DNA of 64,000 bases from an uncultured Sunxiuqinia sp. (GCF_947495665.1 NZ_CANLZV010000006.1:230633-294632), one strand, 5' to 3'. Shown: positions 34,801-43,825, numbered from the stretch's first letter. Translations and numbers: made by a program. Notes: a model not told the origin generated them from the letters alone.

Positions 34801-36870
34801 TTAATCCATATCATTAAGATACTCCCAATATTTATCTACAATCTCCGGATGCGACTCCTGGTATGTTTCGGCCAAGGCCCGAATAGCAGGCTTGTACCGG
34901 GGATTGATTCTCAAGCAAGTCTTGAGCAATTCACGCGCTTTCTCTGGCTGAGTCTGATCGTATATCTTGGCGAGCTCCACGTAAGCACTAAAATACTTTG
35001 GATTAACCTCCAGCAAGTGCTCAAAATAATAGCTGGCTACAACCATGTCATTCTCCTTGAAAGCCAACTGTCCCATTAACTTCAAAGCAGGCTCGTAATT
35101 CGAGTTCACATTCAATGCTTTTGCAAGCAGTTCTTTAGCCGATTTATCTTTGCCCTGCAAACTTAAGGTTTTTCCTAATCGATAGTAAATATGCTCGTCT
35201 TTTTTATAGTGAGTCAAAGCTTCGCCAAACAACTTCCCGGCCTTAGCATATTCCTTGTTCCGAAGTGCTTCAACCCCAAAATACGAGGCTTTTGTCTTGC
35301 GCTTGACAACAGCACAAACCGGCACATCATCCACCTCAACCACATGAATAGTACCTTCGGGCGGGAAATTACCATTACGCAACTGTTCCGGCCGGATGTA
35401 GCTATTCCCCACAATGGCATAATCCCAGTTCTTATCACTCCGGAATTGATATTGAAAATAGTCGAACTGCAAGTTGGGGTGATCCTTCAGATACCAATCT
35501 ACCGGGAAATTACTTCCCACAACCACCCTCCCCTTCAGGTTGTTTTCATCCAAATAGTCTCCCAACCATTCCGCACCACTTCGCATCGAGTGGTAATAAT
35601 AATCCGTTTCATAATAGCCATAAGCGCCATTTAAGCCACCTACCAACGGATTGTAGTATAAATAGTAATACGGATGCGCTTTTACCATAAACCGGACGGG
35701 ATGCACCAAAGCAAGGACAAAAAGAAACAGAACAGCTCCTTTTACCCACTTCAACTTCACCTGCAGCGAAAACTCATGAATTCCAACAGCTGCTAAAATG
35801 ACCAACCCGGGATAAATAAACTGAAAATGCCGCCATCCGCCATACAGGTTTGAATTTAACAGCAAAACCCATAGCACCGGAAATCCGGTAGTAAAAATCA
35901 AAAAGAAATAAGTCAGGCGATGTTTCTCCCGAATGATGGACTTGCCATAAACCGCAAACAAAATCAGCCCTCCAAAAACAACCAAAGGAATGGTTATCAG
36001 CAAATATTTAGGCAAATAGTACCACGGTTTAAAATCAGACCAAATGAATTCGCCTTCAAAAATCTGACGAATCGTGGTGGGAAAATCAGTCATAACCTGA
36101 TACGACTCCCAGGGGTTTACAATGGGATTTTGCAGAGCATACGGCCAAAGCAAAAGCCCCAGTAAATAGCCGGCAGCCGAAAACACCACTAATTTCAAAA
36201 ACGTCCGCTGAACATCAGCCCACTTTATCTGCCTTCGGTCGAAGTACTCCAACAAATAGAAAAGCACCCCGGCGAAGAGCAGATAAAAGGCTAATAAGAT
36301 TCCTCCTGCCCTGATACTGACGGAAAAAGCAATACTCGCAATTAAAAGTGAAATCGAAATCGTAGAGCGTGGCTTAAAACTGGCATAGGTTAATCTCAGT
36401 GTAAAAAATACACCGGCAATATAAGCCAGAGCAAAAGGAATGTCTTTTAAATTATTTTGTAGATGCCCCAAAAAACGGGGCGAAACAGCAAACAGCAATA
36501 AGGTAATAATTCCGGCGCGATAGCCTTTGAGCCAAACGGCAAACAAGCCAGCCACCAAAATACACAGCCAACCAATAAAACTGCTGAACAGATGTCGAAA
36601 AGCATACACCTCTTCAATACCCAGCCAGTGAATCAGAATGGTGGCCATATTGTCGGGGGTTTGCCCATAATACTGCAAGTGCGTTTTAGGCGTATTCAAC
36701 GCATCGCGGTCTTTCCCCAAAGTGGCAAAGTATTCGTAAACCTCTTCCGAATGCAGATAGTGCACTTCTTCATCACCTGAAATACCAGCATCGCGACTGA
36801 TGAACAACAAGCTCACCAGCATGATCAATGCCGACATATAAAATAGTATTTTCAGATGACGTTCGCGCAT
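34801..36870 (-). CDS. GT39-like membrane glycosyltransferase with C-terminal TPR repeats
   Basis: A 689-residue GT-C type protein. The N-terminal half is a polytopic membrane domain (about 9-11 helices, residues 7-390). Near residues 28-36 it has the acidic loop motif ISGDEEVHYLHSEE, which in GT39/ArnT-like enzymes holds the catalytic aspartate facing the periplasm. An extracytoplasmic region follows (about 395-520), then TPR repeats (about 525-689). It starts 2 bp after the stop of the upstream GT2 gene. The pair fits a polyprenyl-phosphate-sugar synthase supplying a GT-C transferase that glycosylates a lipid or protein. The TPR tail suggests a protein partner. Confidence 0.85.
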   Translation of the reverse strand: MRERHLKILFYMSALIMLVSLLFISRDAGISGDEEVHYLHSEEVYEYFATLGKDRDALNTPKTHLQYYGQTPDNMATILIHWLGIEEVYAFRHLFSSFIGWLCILVAGLFAVWLKGYRAGIITLLLFAVSPRFLGHLQNNLKDIPFALAYIAGVFFTLRLTYASFKPRSTISISLLIASIAFSVSIRAGGILLAFYLLFAGVLFYLLEYFDRRQIKWADVQRTFLKLVVFSAAGYLLGLLLWPYALQNPIVNPWESYQVMTDFPTTIRQIFEGEFIWSDFKPWYYLPKYLLITIPLVVFGGLILFAVYGKSIIREKHRLTYFFLIFTTGFPVLWVLLLNSNLYGGWRHFQFIYPGLVILAAVGIHEFSLQVKLKWVKGAVLFLFVLALVHPVRFMVKAHPYYYLYYNPLVGGLNGAYGYYETDYYYHSMRSGAEWLGDYLDENNLKGRVVVGSNFPVDWYLKDHPNLQFDYFQYQFRSDKNWDYAIVGNSYIRPEQLRNGNFPPEGTIHVVEVDDVPVCAVVKRKTKASYFGVEALRNKEYAKAGKLFGEALTHYKKDEHIYYRLGKTLSLQGKDKSAKELLAKALNVNSNYEPALKLMGQLAFKENDMVVASYYFEHLLEVNPKYFSAYVELAKIYDQTQPEKARELLKTCLRINPRYKPAIRALAETYQESHPEIVDKYWEYLNDMD

Positions 36871-36872
36871 GT

Positions 36873-37799
36873 TTATTGCTCTTCAGAAGAATAAATGGTT
36901 TTAATGAAATAAAGGGGACGTTTCTGCGATTCTTTGTAAATCCGGTAAACATACTCGCCAACCACCCCCAGAAAAATCAACTGAATAGATCCCAGGAAGT
37001 AGATGCTAAGCACCGTGGAAGACCAGCCCAAAAGGGCAAATCCCATAAATTTGGCAATCAGCACATAGATGCCGGCCAGCAGAAACACCACTGTTCCTAT
37101 CAAGCCTAAGGTCAGGCACAGCCGGATGGGGAATTTGGAGAAGGAAAAAATAGCATCGGCAGCCAGCAGAAACAATTTCCCCAAGGTCATTTTGGGCTCT
37201 CCCTGCAAGCGATCTTCCCGCACATAATCAACAAATCCCTGCTGAAAACCAACAAAACTTCGCAATCCCGGCAAGTAGCGTACCCGCTCTTCCATCGACA
37301 ACAAAGCTGCCAGCGCTTTTCGGTTCATCATTGAAAAGTTGCCGGCATTCTCCAACACTTCCATATGAGTCATGGCTTTAAACAGACGATGGAAAATGCC
37401 GGTCATCCAATTTTTTGCCCGGTTGCCCTTACGCGCCAACCGTCGGCCATTCACAATATCATACTGATCCTGCGATAGTTTCTGATACATTTGCAAGAGT
37501 AACTCCGGAGGATCCTGTAAATCACCATCCATCATGGCCACATAGTCGCCCGAAGCATTTTCAAGCCCGGCAGTGAACGCGGCCTGATGACCAAAGTTTT
37601 TGGACAGTTGAATCACTTTTATCCGACGATCTTTTTGCTGATGATTGACCAGTTTCTGCAGACTGCTGTCCACACTTCCGTCATCAACCAAAATCAACTC
37701 AAAGTCGTCCGGAATTTGCTCCAGCGCTTTAATTGTCCGGGGAACTAACTCATCAATAAGTTCTTCTTCATTGAAAATTGGAATGACCAGAGAGACCAT
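36873..37799 (-). CDS. GT2 glycosyltransferase, DPM1/GtrB-like with two TM helices
   Basis: A 308-residue inverting GT-A enzyme. VSLVIPIFNEEELIDEL opens the catalytic domain, with LVDDGSVDSS and MDGDLQDPPELL as the nucleotide- and metal-binding acidic motifs and QRSFVGFQQG-like acceptor residues near 195. Two C-terminal helices (about 233-258 and 268-290) are followed by a basic tail. Such enzymes load a sugar from UDP or GDP onto polyprenyl phosphate. It lies 2 bp upstream of the GT39-like gene, its likely user of the lipid-linked sugar. Confidence 0.9.
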   Translation of the reverse strand: MVSLVIPIFNEEELIDELVPRTIKALEQIPDDFELILVDDGSVDSSLQKLVNHQQKDRRIKVIQLSKNFGHQAAFTAGLENASGDYVAMMDGDLQDPPELLLQMYQKLSQDQYDIVNGRRLARKGNRAKNWMTGIFHRLFKAMTHMEVLENAGNFSMMNRKALAALLSMEERVRYLPGLRSFVGFQQGFVDYVREDRLQGEPKMTLGKLFLLAADAIFSFSKFPIRLCLTLGLIGTVVFLLAGIYVLIAKFMGFALLGWSSTVLSIYFLGSIQLIFLGVVGEYVYRIYKESQKRPLYFIKTIYSSEEQ

Positions 37800-37845
37800 A
37801 GGCTATTTTTTAGTTTTACACCATTAACTCCACTTTCCTTAGGTT

Positions 37846-37875
37846 AGACGGAGGAAACTGGAGCTTCCCCCGTCT
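37846..37875. other. Hairpin after the oxidoreductase gene
   Basis: AGACGG pairs with CCGTCT, with an inner GGAA/TTCC stem. It lacks a T-run on the minus strand, so its role as a terminator for the gene ending at 37910 is doubtful. Confidence 0.3.
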
Positions 37876-37909
37876 TTGGTAAATAGTGGTTTAATTGGCT
37901 CAGGTATTA

Positions 37910-39259
37910 TCAAGCTTTGTGTGCTGTTCCCGGCACAGGAACAGGAAATTCCATCTCTACCGGACCAAATTTCATCTCCTTTGGTCCCAAATCCATATCC
38001 GATTTAAAAATCTCATCCCAAGTTACCTTCTGCCCGGTATAAGCGGCTGTCCGCCCCATAATAGCCGTCAAAGTTGAAATGGCTGTTTGCTCCGCTTCAT
38101 TCACGTACTCGCCCGTACGAATGGCATGAACCAAGTGCATATGCTCCTGTACATAAGGTGGAATTTTCACCTTCGACATGGGCTGCCCATCCTCTCCTTC
38201 CGGATATTCAAATTTCCATTTCACCGTCCCATCCAGGTTCCAGATGGTATTCTGACAGTTGGTGTAACCTTCCGTTCCAACAATCATCTCCCCCGTTCCA
38301 TTCGCACAATTATCAATCTGTCGGCTCATACTGTGTGAACTAAGCCCGTTTCCGTAGTCGAAGTCAATGCTGAAAAAATCATACTGATCCCCCGTCAAAC
38401 GTCGGGCACGACCACCATAACCAATCGCACTTTCGGGCTGTCTTCCCACAAACCAGTTGATCACATCAATGTTGTGAACATGGGTATCTAAAATATGATC
38501 GCCACACAACCAGCAAAAGTTATTCCAGTTGCGAAGCATGTAGGTCATATCATCCCAGCCTTCCTCACGCGTGCGAAACCAAACATGATTCTGGTTCCAA
38601 AACGCTTTAGCCGAGGTAATTTTTCCGATGGCTCCATTAGCCACCTGCTTGTACGTTTCAATATAATCTTCCTGGTGACGACGCTGCGTTCCGGTAACTA
38701 CATTCATTCCAATCGCTTCCGCTTTTTTTGCTGTGGCAATTACCGAGCGAATACCAACCGGATCAACCGCCATTGGCTTCTCTAAAAAGACGTGCTTCTG
38801 TTGCTTAACGGCCTCCTTGAAATGCTCGGGTCGAAATTGCGGAGGTGTTGCCAGCAACACCACATCCACCTCTTCCAGCGCCATCAGCTTCTGGTATGCG
38901 TCAAAGCCTACAAAACAGTTCTCCTCCTTAATGGGGCGTTTATAGCCAGCAAAACGCTTACGACAAGCATCAATTTTATCCTGAAATACATCAGCCAACG
39001 CCACAATTTCCAAATCAGGCCCGGCACTAATAAAATTAATCGCCGCACCGGTTCCCCGATTTCCGGCACCTACCAAACCAGCCCGCAGCTTTTTTCCGGC
39101 AGGAGCCGCTTTCAAAATAGGTGGCAAGCCTAAAACCTGAGCATCTTTCGTATTCTTACAGGATGATAAAACGGCTCCGGCTCCAATCACGCCAATTCCG
39201 GCAAATGCTGTGGCCTCAAGAAACCGGCGTCGGTTAATATTTTTTGATTTATTGGTCAT
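37910..39259 (-). CDS. Tat-exported Gfo/Idh/MocA oxidoreductase (lipoprotein-like)
   Basis: A 449-residue NAD(P)-type oxidoreductase carrying a twin-arginine signal (NRRRFLEATAFAGIGVIGAG) followed by a lipobox-like LSSC, so it is folded with cofactor in the cytoplasm and then exported. The Rossmann motif LRAGLVGAGNRGTG, EKPMAVDP and a C-terminal GHxxxD-like helix (CWLCGDHILDTHVHNIDVINWF) place it in the subgroup acting on sugars in the periplasm. It is second in an operon, 15 bp after a tetraheme cytochrome/FGE-like fusion. The order suggests electrons pass from a sugar substrate through the cofactor to the membrane cytochrome; that is inference. Confidence 0.88.
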   Translation of the reverse strand: MTNKSKNINRRRFLEATAFAGIGVIGAGAVLSSCKNTKDAQVLGLPPILKAAPAGKKLRAGLVGAGNRGTGAAINFISAGPDLEIVALADVFQDKIDACRKRFAGYKRPIKEENCFVGFDAYQKLMALEEVDVVLLATPPQFRPEHFKEAVKQQKHVFLEKPMAVDPVGIRSVIATAKKAEAIGMNVVTGTQRRHQEDYIETYKQVANGAIGKITSAKAFWNQNHVWFRTREEGWDDMTYMLRNWNNFCWLCGDHILDTHVHNIDVINWFVGRQPESAIGYGGRARRLTGDQYDFFSIDFDYGNGLSSHSMSRQIDNCANGTGEMIVGTEGYTNCQNTIWNLDGTVKWKFEYPEGEDGQPMSKVKIPPYVQEHMHLVHAIRTGEYVNEAEQTAISTLTAIMGRTAAYTGQKVTWDEIFKSDMDLGPKEMKFGPVEMEFPVPVPGTAHKA

Positions 39260-39274
39260 GACTTTGATCTTATT

Positions 39275-40807
39275 TTATTGCTCAATTAATTCTTCTACCT
39301 CACAAACAACACGGAAACCAACTTCCACCACATCCGAATACCACCAAATGGATTTAGGCATCTGTGGGTCAGTCATCAACCACGCTTTTGTTTTTGTATA
39401 GTCACGCGCTGCACTGCGCACATCTTTCGCATCACTCTTAAACGATCCACCACGCACCACATGCTCGCGTCCGTTCTTAGGTCCTCTCGGATCAACCACA
39501 AGCTTCTCCTTGGCATATTCCTTATAAATGGCCGGATCATAAAAATCCAGACAGAACTCCGCCACATTACCCGAAAGGTTTTTCAGTCCAAACGCATTGG
39601 GACGAACCGAATTAGGCTCTTTGGTTTGCCCATCGCTATTAAGCTCGTAAGCCACATAAGTATTGATAAGGGTGGTATCGGGTGAAAATATTTTTCTGAA
39701 AATACCGGTGGCTGAATAGTCCTTCGGACTGCCTTCAAAGAAATACGGCGTTTGACTTCCTGCTCGACAAGCATATTCCCATTCCGCTTCGGTTGGGAGC
39801 CGATATTTCTTACCGGTAACCTGACTCAGCCAGCGACAATACGTATTGGCCGCTTTCCAACTCATGGTAATCGCAGGTTTGGATCCTCTTCCCCAGCCCT
39901 GGTCCGGTGCTCCCCATGGAGGTGTTGGGCCAGTAATACCATCCACTTCTTCATCCACCTCAAGGGCTTCTTTCCTACCTTGTGAGGATGTCGCATTGAA
40001 AAACGCCAGGTATTCATCCCAACTCACTTCAACTTTTCCCATCCAGAAGTTCGACACTTGCGCATTAAAAACAGGTCCTTCGTCCGAATCACGCAGAGGC
40101 TCATCGTCAGGACTTCCCATCTGAAAAGTGCCTCCAGGCACAGCAACCATTTCAAAGGATACACTGGTTCCTGGGATTTTCTCCGTAAAACTTTCAAAGG
40201 ATTCAACCTGCGTCGGCGCTTCGTAAATTTCCGTATTCGCTTCGGCAAGCTTCCCAAAACTCAGGTTGTGTTCGTGCTTGGCATTCGGATCATGATGCCC
40301 CACATGCAGGTGACAGTTGATGCAGCGCAACTCTTCCTTGCTTGTCAAGTAATATAGGTGAGCATCATCTCCTTCCGGAGACAAGGTGGTAGGAAATAAA
40401 TTCTGGTGACACTTCAAACAGGCATCTTCATAAACAAAATGCCGGGCATTCTCAAGTTTTCGTTTTTCTTCCCATTTGTAGTCAGCGCTGTCTTTAAACA
40501 ACATGCCATAAACGTCTTTAAAGCCATGTTTTGCTTTGGCTGCCAGGTGACCATGTCCTTTGGGAGGTAAATGACACTCGACACAATGCACAATAACTCC
40601 GGCACTATTATTATAATGGGTAGAAAGTTTCCAACTCTGCTCTGCATGCGGATGCACATGACAAGACATACAATAATCATCCGTCTCCGTGTATTCAATG
40701 GCTTTGTTCCCTAAATTCAGAACAACTACACAAGCTATGATGCCAATGAATATGAAGCCTGCATAAATTCGTTTGCCACTCCACATTCTTTCTAACTTCA
40801 ATTTCAT
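39275..40807 (-). CDS. Tetraheme NapC/NrfH-like cytochrome fused to an FGE/SUMF1-type domain
   Basis: A 510-residue fusion, numbered from the ATG at 40807; a TTG one codon upstream is also possible. One N-terminal membrane helix (about 15-33) is followed by four CxxCH heme sites at Cys46-His50, Cys75-His79, Cys130-His134 and Cys162-His166, as in NapC/NrfH quinol dehydrogenases. Residues about 215-510 are an FGE-sulfatase (SUMF1) domain: VPGGTFQMGSP, RLPTEAEWEYACRAG, NLSGNVAEFCLDFY, VVRGGSF. The catalytic cysteine pair of true formylglycine-generating enzymes is missing from the RGGSFKSDAKDVRSAARD region. It is first gene of the operon with the Tat-exported oxidoreductase. Candidate role: quinol-linked electron transfer. 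Confidence 0.87.
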   Translation of the reverse strand: MKLKLERMWSGKRIYAGFIFIGIIACVVVLNLGNKAIEYTETDDYCMSCHVHPHAEQSWKLSTHYNNSAGVIVHCVECHLPPKGHGHLAAKAKHGFKDVYGMLFKDSADYKWEEKRKLENARHFVYEDACLKCHQNLFPTTLSPEGDDAHLYYLTSKEELRCINCHLHVGHHDPNAKHEHNLSFGKLAEANTEIYEAPTQVESFESFTEKIPGTSVSFEMVAVPGGTFQMGSPDDEPLRDSDEGPVFNAQVSNFWMGKVEVSWDEYLAFFNATSSQGRKEALEVDEEVDGITGPTPPWGAPDQGWGRGSKPAITMSWKAANTYCRWLSQVTGKKYRLPTEAEWEYACRAGSQTPYFFEGSPKDYSATGIFRKIFSPDTTLINTYVAYELNSDGQTKEPNSVRPNAFGLKNLSGNVAEFCLDFYDPAIYKEYAKEKLVVDPRGPKNGREHVVRGGSFKSDAKDVRSAARDYTKTKAWLMTDPQMPKSIWWYSDVVEVGFRVVCEVEELIEQ

Positions 40808-40874
40808 CAAGGTCTCAATTATAGTTTTTGGTAAATTAGTGACCTGAATCTAAAAGAAGACAGTTACCCACCCT

Positions 40875-41004
40875 TTAACCCTGACTTAGGCAGTGGTTAA
40901 TGATGGGTTAATAAATGGGTTAATTTTACATTTTCACCCAAAAACACAAAATCATAAAATATTGATAAAAAGGAATGTAGAAGATTAACAAAAAAAATTA
41001 ACCC
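40875..41004 (-). promoter_or_regulatory. Direct-repeat regulatory region of the cytochrome-FGE operon
   Basis: GGTTAAT occurs three times in the same direction at 40895-40901, 40906-40912 and 40918-40924 (spacing 11 and 12 bp). The inverse TTAACCC lies at 40875-40881 and 40998-41004. The array sits 70-195 bp upstream of the operon start and just after the stop codon of the SARP-like membrane regulator. Such spacing is what SARP and OmpR-type winged helices recognise. No -7 box was recognised with certainty. Confidence 0.5.
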
Positions 41005-41023
41005 TCTTGTAAAAAAGCTAAGC

Positions 41024-43585
41024 TTAGGCCTTGAGAAGATCGTCAAAAGTAAGCTCTAATTTTTCACCATAAAGTTCTTCATAAAGCGAAGCAAACTTCT
41101 CATAGGTGTATTTGGCGGTATTGAGGTTATCCTGAATGACCAGTGCTCGAAGCTTAAAAGACAGGGCCTGATCATTAATCGGGTCAGTAACCAGAATCCG
41201 GTCAGCCAGCTTTAAAATCAGTTCATGATCAGTCTGTGGATCTAACAAATGAATAAACTTCAGCAGATTATCAACAATATTATTCCCCACATTGCCTTTG
41301 TAGTCATCCAGCCAATCATGCGATTCATCCTTAAACACTTCACCACCACGAATAATCTTATAGAAATCCAGATAAAAGCCGGGCTCCTTTTCTTTATTTT
41401 CATTCAGCAACTTCAGGCATTCTGCATAATCACAATAAACGGCCTTACTGAATTGAATGGTCCAGCGATCAACATTAAAAACCACTTCAACCTGATCCAT
41501 TCGCTCCAAGATGATTCTCAACTTACGAATCGTAACGCCCCGGCTGTTTTTAGCATTCTGATAACTCAAATCAGGCCAAAGAATCCGAGACAGTTCCTTC
41601 GTTGAAATTCCTTTCCGATTATGCTGTGAATAAACAAGAACCAACAAAAACAGCTGTTTAATTTTGGGCGTGAATTGTCCGGTAATGTCCGTTCCTTCAG
41701 CATCCACCACTCGAAAATCGCCAAAAAGTTGTATGAAGTTCTTTTCCGGGTAATCATGAAGCTCATCGTCCAGTTCCTTCAGCTTTTCAGGAGGCAGCAA
41801 ACGCTTGCGCCCTAAACGAGCCGGCAGCTTCAGGTAGATAAGCAACAGAAAGACCAAGGCCAGAAAAATGACACCTATTTTTGACAGCAAAGGATAACGC
41901 AGAAATACATTCCGGCTTTGCGCCAAATCAACCAGATCTTTGCTCAAACTCCAGATTTCTTCTTCGCCAAGTGTTCGTGACCAAATCACCAGATCATCAA
42001 TCTCCCCATTCATGTGCGCACTGGCAGCATAGCCAGCCATTCCTAAATAGATGTTTTCGCGCCCTTTGTACGAAGGATGCCCCAACGAACGGCTATCCAA
42101 CTTTCCGTCCACAAAAATGGCTTGTTCACCGGTCAATTTATTGTATCGCCACACCAGGTGATACCAGCGTCCTGTTTCAAGGATGGTTTTTCCTTCCAAG
42201 TCATTGGAGTAAAATCCGAAATAAGGTTTCCGGTTGCGCAACACCAAGTGAATCGATTGCTGATAAGAACTGCCCTTGGTTCCAATGATACTGATATCTT
42301 TATTATTCGTATCATAAGCATCAACCTTAACCCACGCCGAAACAGTAAAGTCATGATCCCTCAGTTTGAGATCTTCTGCTTTGGGCAATTCAATGAAACT
42401 TTCACTTTCAAAAACAGCCACCATCCCCCGCAAGGGATCATTTTTGTAGTGCACGCCAACATCTTTCCCATTAACCCCATTGATGCTATAGTCGATAGCT
42501 CCATTTTCGAAACCATAGTAAGCTTCCAGTCCTTCAGTAATATCCAATGGTACAGCCACAAAATGCTGTAGTTTATTTTGTTCCGGCTCTTCAAAAACAA
42601 CCGTTTCGGGCTTAAACTGGTATCCCGGACTCTTAGGACTTAAGGTCAATGTTTCACCCGGACCTACCGGGAAGCAATATTTTCCACTGGTCAAACTATT
42701 GGTTCCTTCCCAACTCACATAATTCAGGGTTTGGGCATTGAAGGTCACCGTCCCCTTTATGGTATGAAAGCTTCGCAACTGATATAGCACCTGAATAATC
42801 CAACTCTGATACCGGTCCAACATGATGAAGTTGGGAGTCTTCCCGGTACTTTTCCAAACATTTTTCACATGTTCAATCAAGTAAGGATTTTGGGTTGTAT
42901 TGAAAAACGAATCATCCGGACGACCTGCCCGCCTTGGGAAATTATAATCATTATAAATCAGCAGGTTGTTCTTGGGATCGCCTTTTAAAAACTCACCAAT
43001 AAAATCAGGCGCTTCCAAAATAGAGAAATAAGGTTCAACAGCATAGTCCCAAACATAATGTAGCCAATCAGGACTGTTCCGGTGTTGCTGCATCATAAAA
43101 ACAACCACCCGCTTACCGGTTTCCACCATGTTTCTGAGCGTTGGCCATTCATTGTCCGACTCATGAATATAGAGATAGGGCAGGATCCCGGACTCTTCAA
43201 CCACTTGACTCAACTCATTGGTATTCACGTTAAAATCCAGAAATAAAGTTAAAATTTTATCCGGCTTGGTCTCCAGGTGCTTCCGAATCAAAATAAGCTG
43301 ATCCAGAAAGGGTGTTGACTGTCCACGCGAATTACGAAGCATCAACTGGTTTTGCTGTCGCTCCCATTCGAGGTAAAACCGAAATCCGCCAATGTTTGAA
43401 TTCAATAACTGTTGAACAGATTTTGTTTCTTTTAAAGTAGCATCAGTTCCAGAAAAGTTAGAAATAACAAAAATGCTTTCATCATAATGCTTAAAGACAA
43501 CGTCTTCAGCAGCCTTAACAGGCCATGAGGCGAGCCAAAATGAATAGAATAGGAAGATATATCTTATCAGTTGCTGTCTTTTCAT
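41024..43585 (-). CDS. Transmembrane one-component regulator: PI-PLC-like and LamG sensor, SARP-like winged helix
   Basis: An 853-residue protein of unusual build. After a signal peptide (1-25) comes a PI-PLC X-like domain (about 30-280), recognisable from LPYLYIHESDNEWPTLRNM, RVVVFMMQQHRN and TPNFIMLDRYQ. The two catalytic histidines are absent (NFSGTD and LMLRN where active enzymes have a TH and a CH). A LamG/concanavalin-like domain (about 350-550) follows, then one membrane helix (566-586). Inside are an OmpR/SARP-type winged helix (about 617-715; FGDFRVVDAEG, SRILWPDLSYQNAKNSRGVTIRKLRIIL) and a helical BTAD-like tail. It probably senses an extracellular ligand and controls the next operon; the direct repeats between support this. 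Confidence 0.82.
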   Translation of the reverse strand: MKRQQLIRYIFLFYSFWLASWPVKAAEDVVFKHYDESIFVISNFSGTDATLKETKSVQQLLNSNIGGFRFYLEWERQQNQLMLRNSRGQSTPFLDQLILIRKHLETKPDKILTLFLDFNVNTNELSQVVEESGILPYLYIHESDNEWPTLRNMVETGKRVVVFMMQQHRNSPDWLHYVWDYAVEPYFSILEAPDFIGEFLKGDPKNNLLIYNDYNFPRRAGRPDDSFFNTTQNPYLIEHVKNVWKSTGKTPNFIMLDRYQSWIIQVLYQLRSFHTIKGTVTFNAQTLNYVSWEGTNSLTSGKYCFPVGPGETLTLSPKSPGYQFKPETVVFEEPEQNKLQHFVAVPLDITEGLEAYYGFENGAIDYSINGVNGKDVGVHYKNDPLRGMVAVFESESFIELPKAEDLKLRDHDFTVSAWVKVDAYDTNNKDISIIGTKGSSYQQSIHLVLRNRKPYFGFYSNDLEGKTILETGRWYHLVWRYNKLTGEQAIFVDGKLDSRSLGHPSYKGRENIYLGMAGYAASAHMNGEIDDLVIWSRTLGEEEIWSLSKDLVDLAQSRNVFLRYPLLSKIGVIFLALVFLLLIYLKLPARLGRKRLLPPEKLKELDDELHDYPEKNFIQLFGDFRVVDAEGTDITGQFTPKIKQLFLLVLVYSQHNRKGISTKELSRILWPDLSYQNAKNSRGVTIRKLRIILERMDQVEVVFNVDRWTIQFSKAVYCDYAECLKLLNENKEKEPGFYLDFYKIIRGGEVFKDESHDWLDDYKGNVGNNIVDNLLKFIHLLDPQTDHELILKLADRILVTDPINDQALSFKLRALVIQDNLNTAKYTYEKFASLYEELYGEKLELTFDDLLKA

Positions 43586-43621
43586 AAATTTAGAAACAAG
43601 TACGATTCAAATTTAATCAAA

Positions 43622-43629
43622 CAAAGATA
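43622..43629 (-). promoter_or_regulatory. -7 box of the membrane regulator gene
   Basis: Minus-strand TATCTTTG fits TAnnTTTG, 37 bp before the ATG at 43585. Confidence 0.35.
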
Positions 43630-43730
43630 TAAAAAGGCTTGATTCATCACGATAGGTATCGCATTGGATTGTAAAGTATCATAAATCAATCCATTTTTTT
43701 GATAATTTAAAAACGGAATGATAATTTTTC

Positions 43731-43738
43731 TATTTTTG
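43731..43738 (+). promoter_or_regulatory. -7 box of the tRNA-Val gene
   Basis: TATTTTTG fits TAnnTTTG and ends 10 bp before the tRNA 5' end. No clear -33 element. Confidence 0.45.
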
Positions 43739-43748
43739 TGATTCGAAA

Positions 43749-43823
43749 GGGCTGTTAGCTCAGTTGGTTTAGAGCATTACCTTGACAGGGTAGGGGTCAC
43801 TGGTTCGAATCCAGTACAGCCCA
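43749..43823 (+). tRNA. tRNA-Val (anticodon GAC)
   Basis: A 75-nt cloverleaf: acceptor GGGCTGT pairs with ACAGCCC, D-arm GCTC/GAGC, anticodon stem TACC/GGTA with loop TTGACAG (anticodon GAC, valine), and T-arm CTGG TTCGAAT CCAG. The discriminator base is A and no CCA is encoded. A terminator hairpin follows within 3 bp. It is the only RNA gene found in the window. Confidence 0.95.
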
Positions 43824-43825
43824 CA

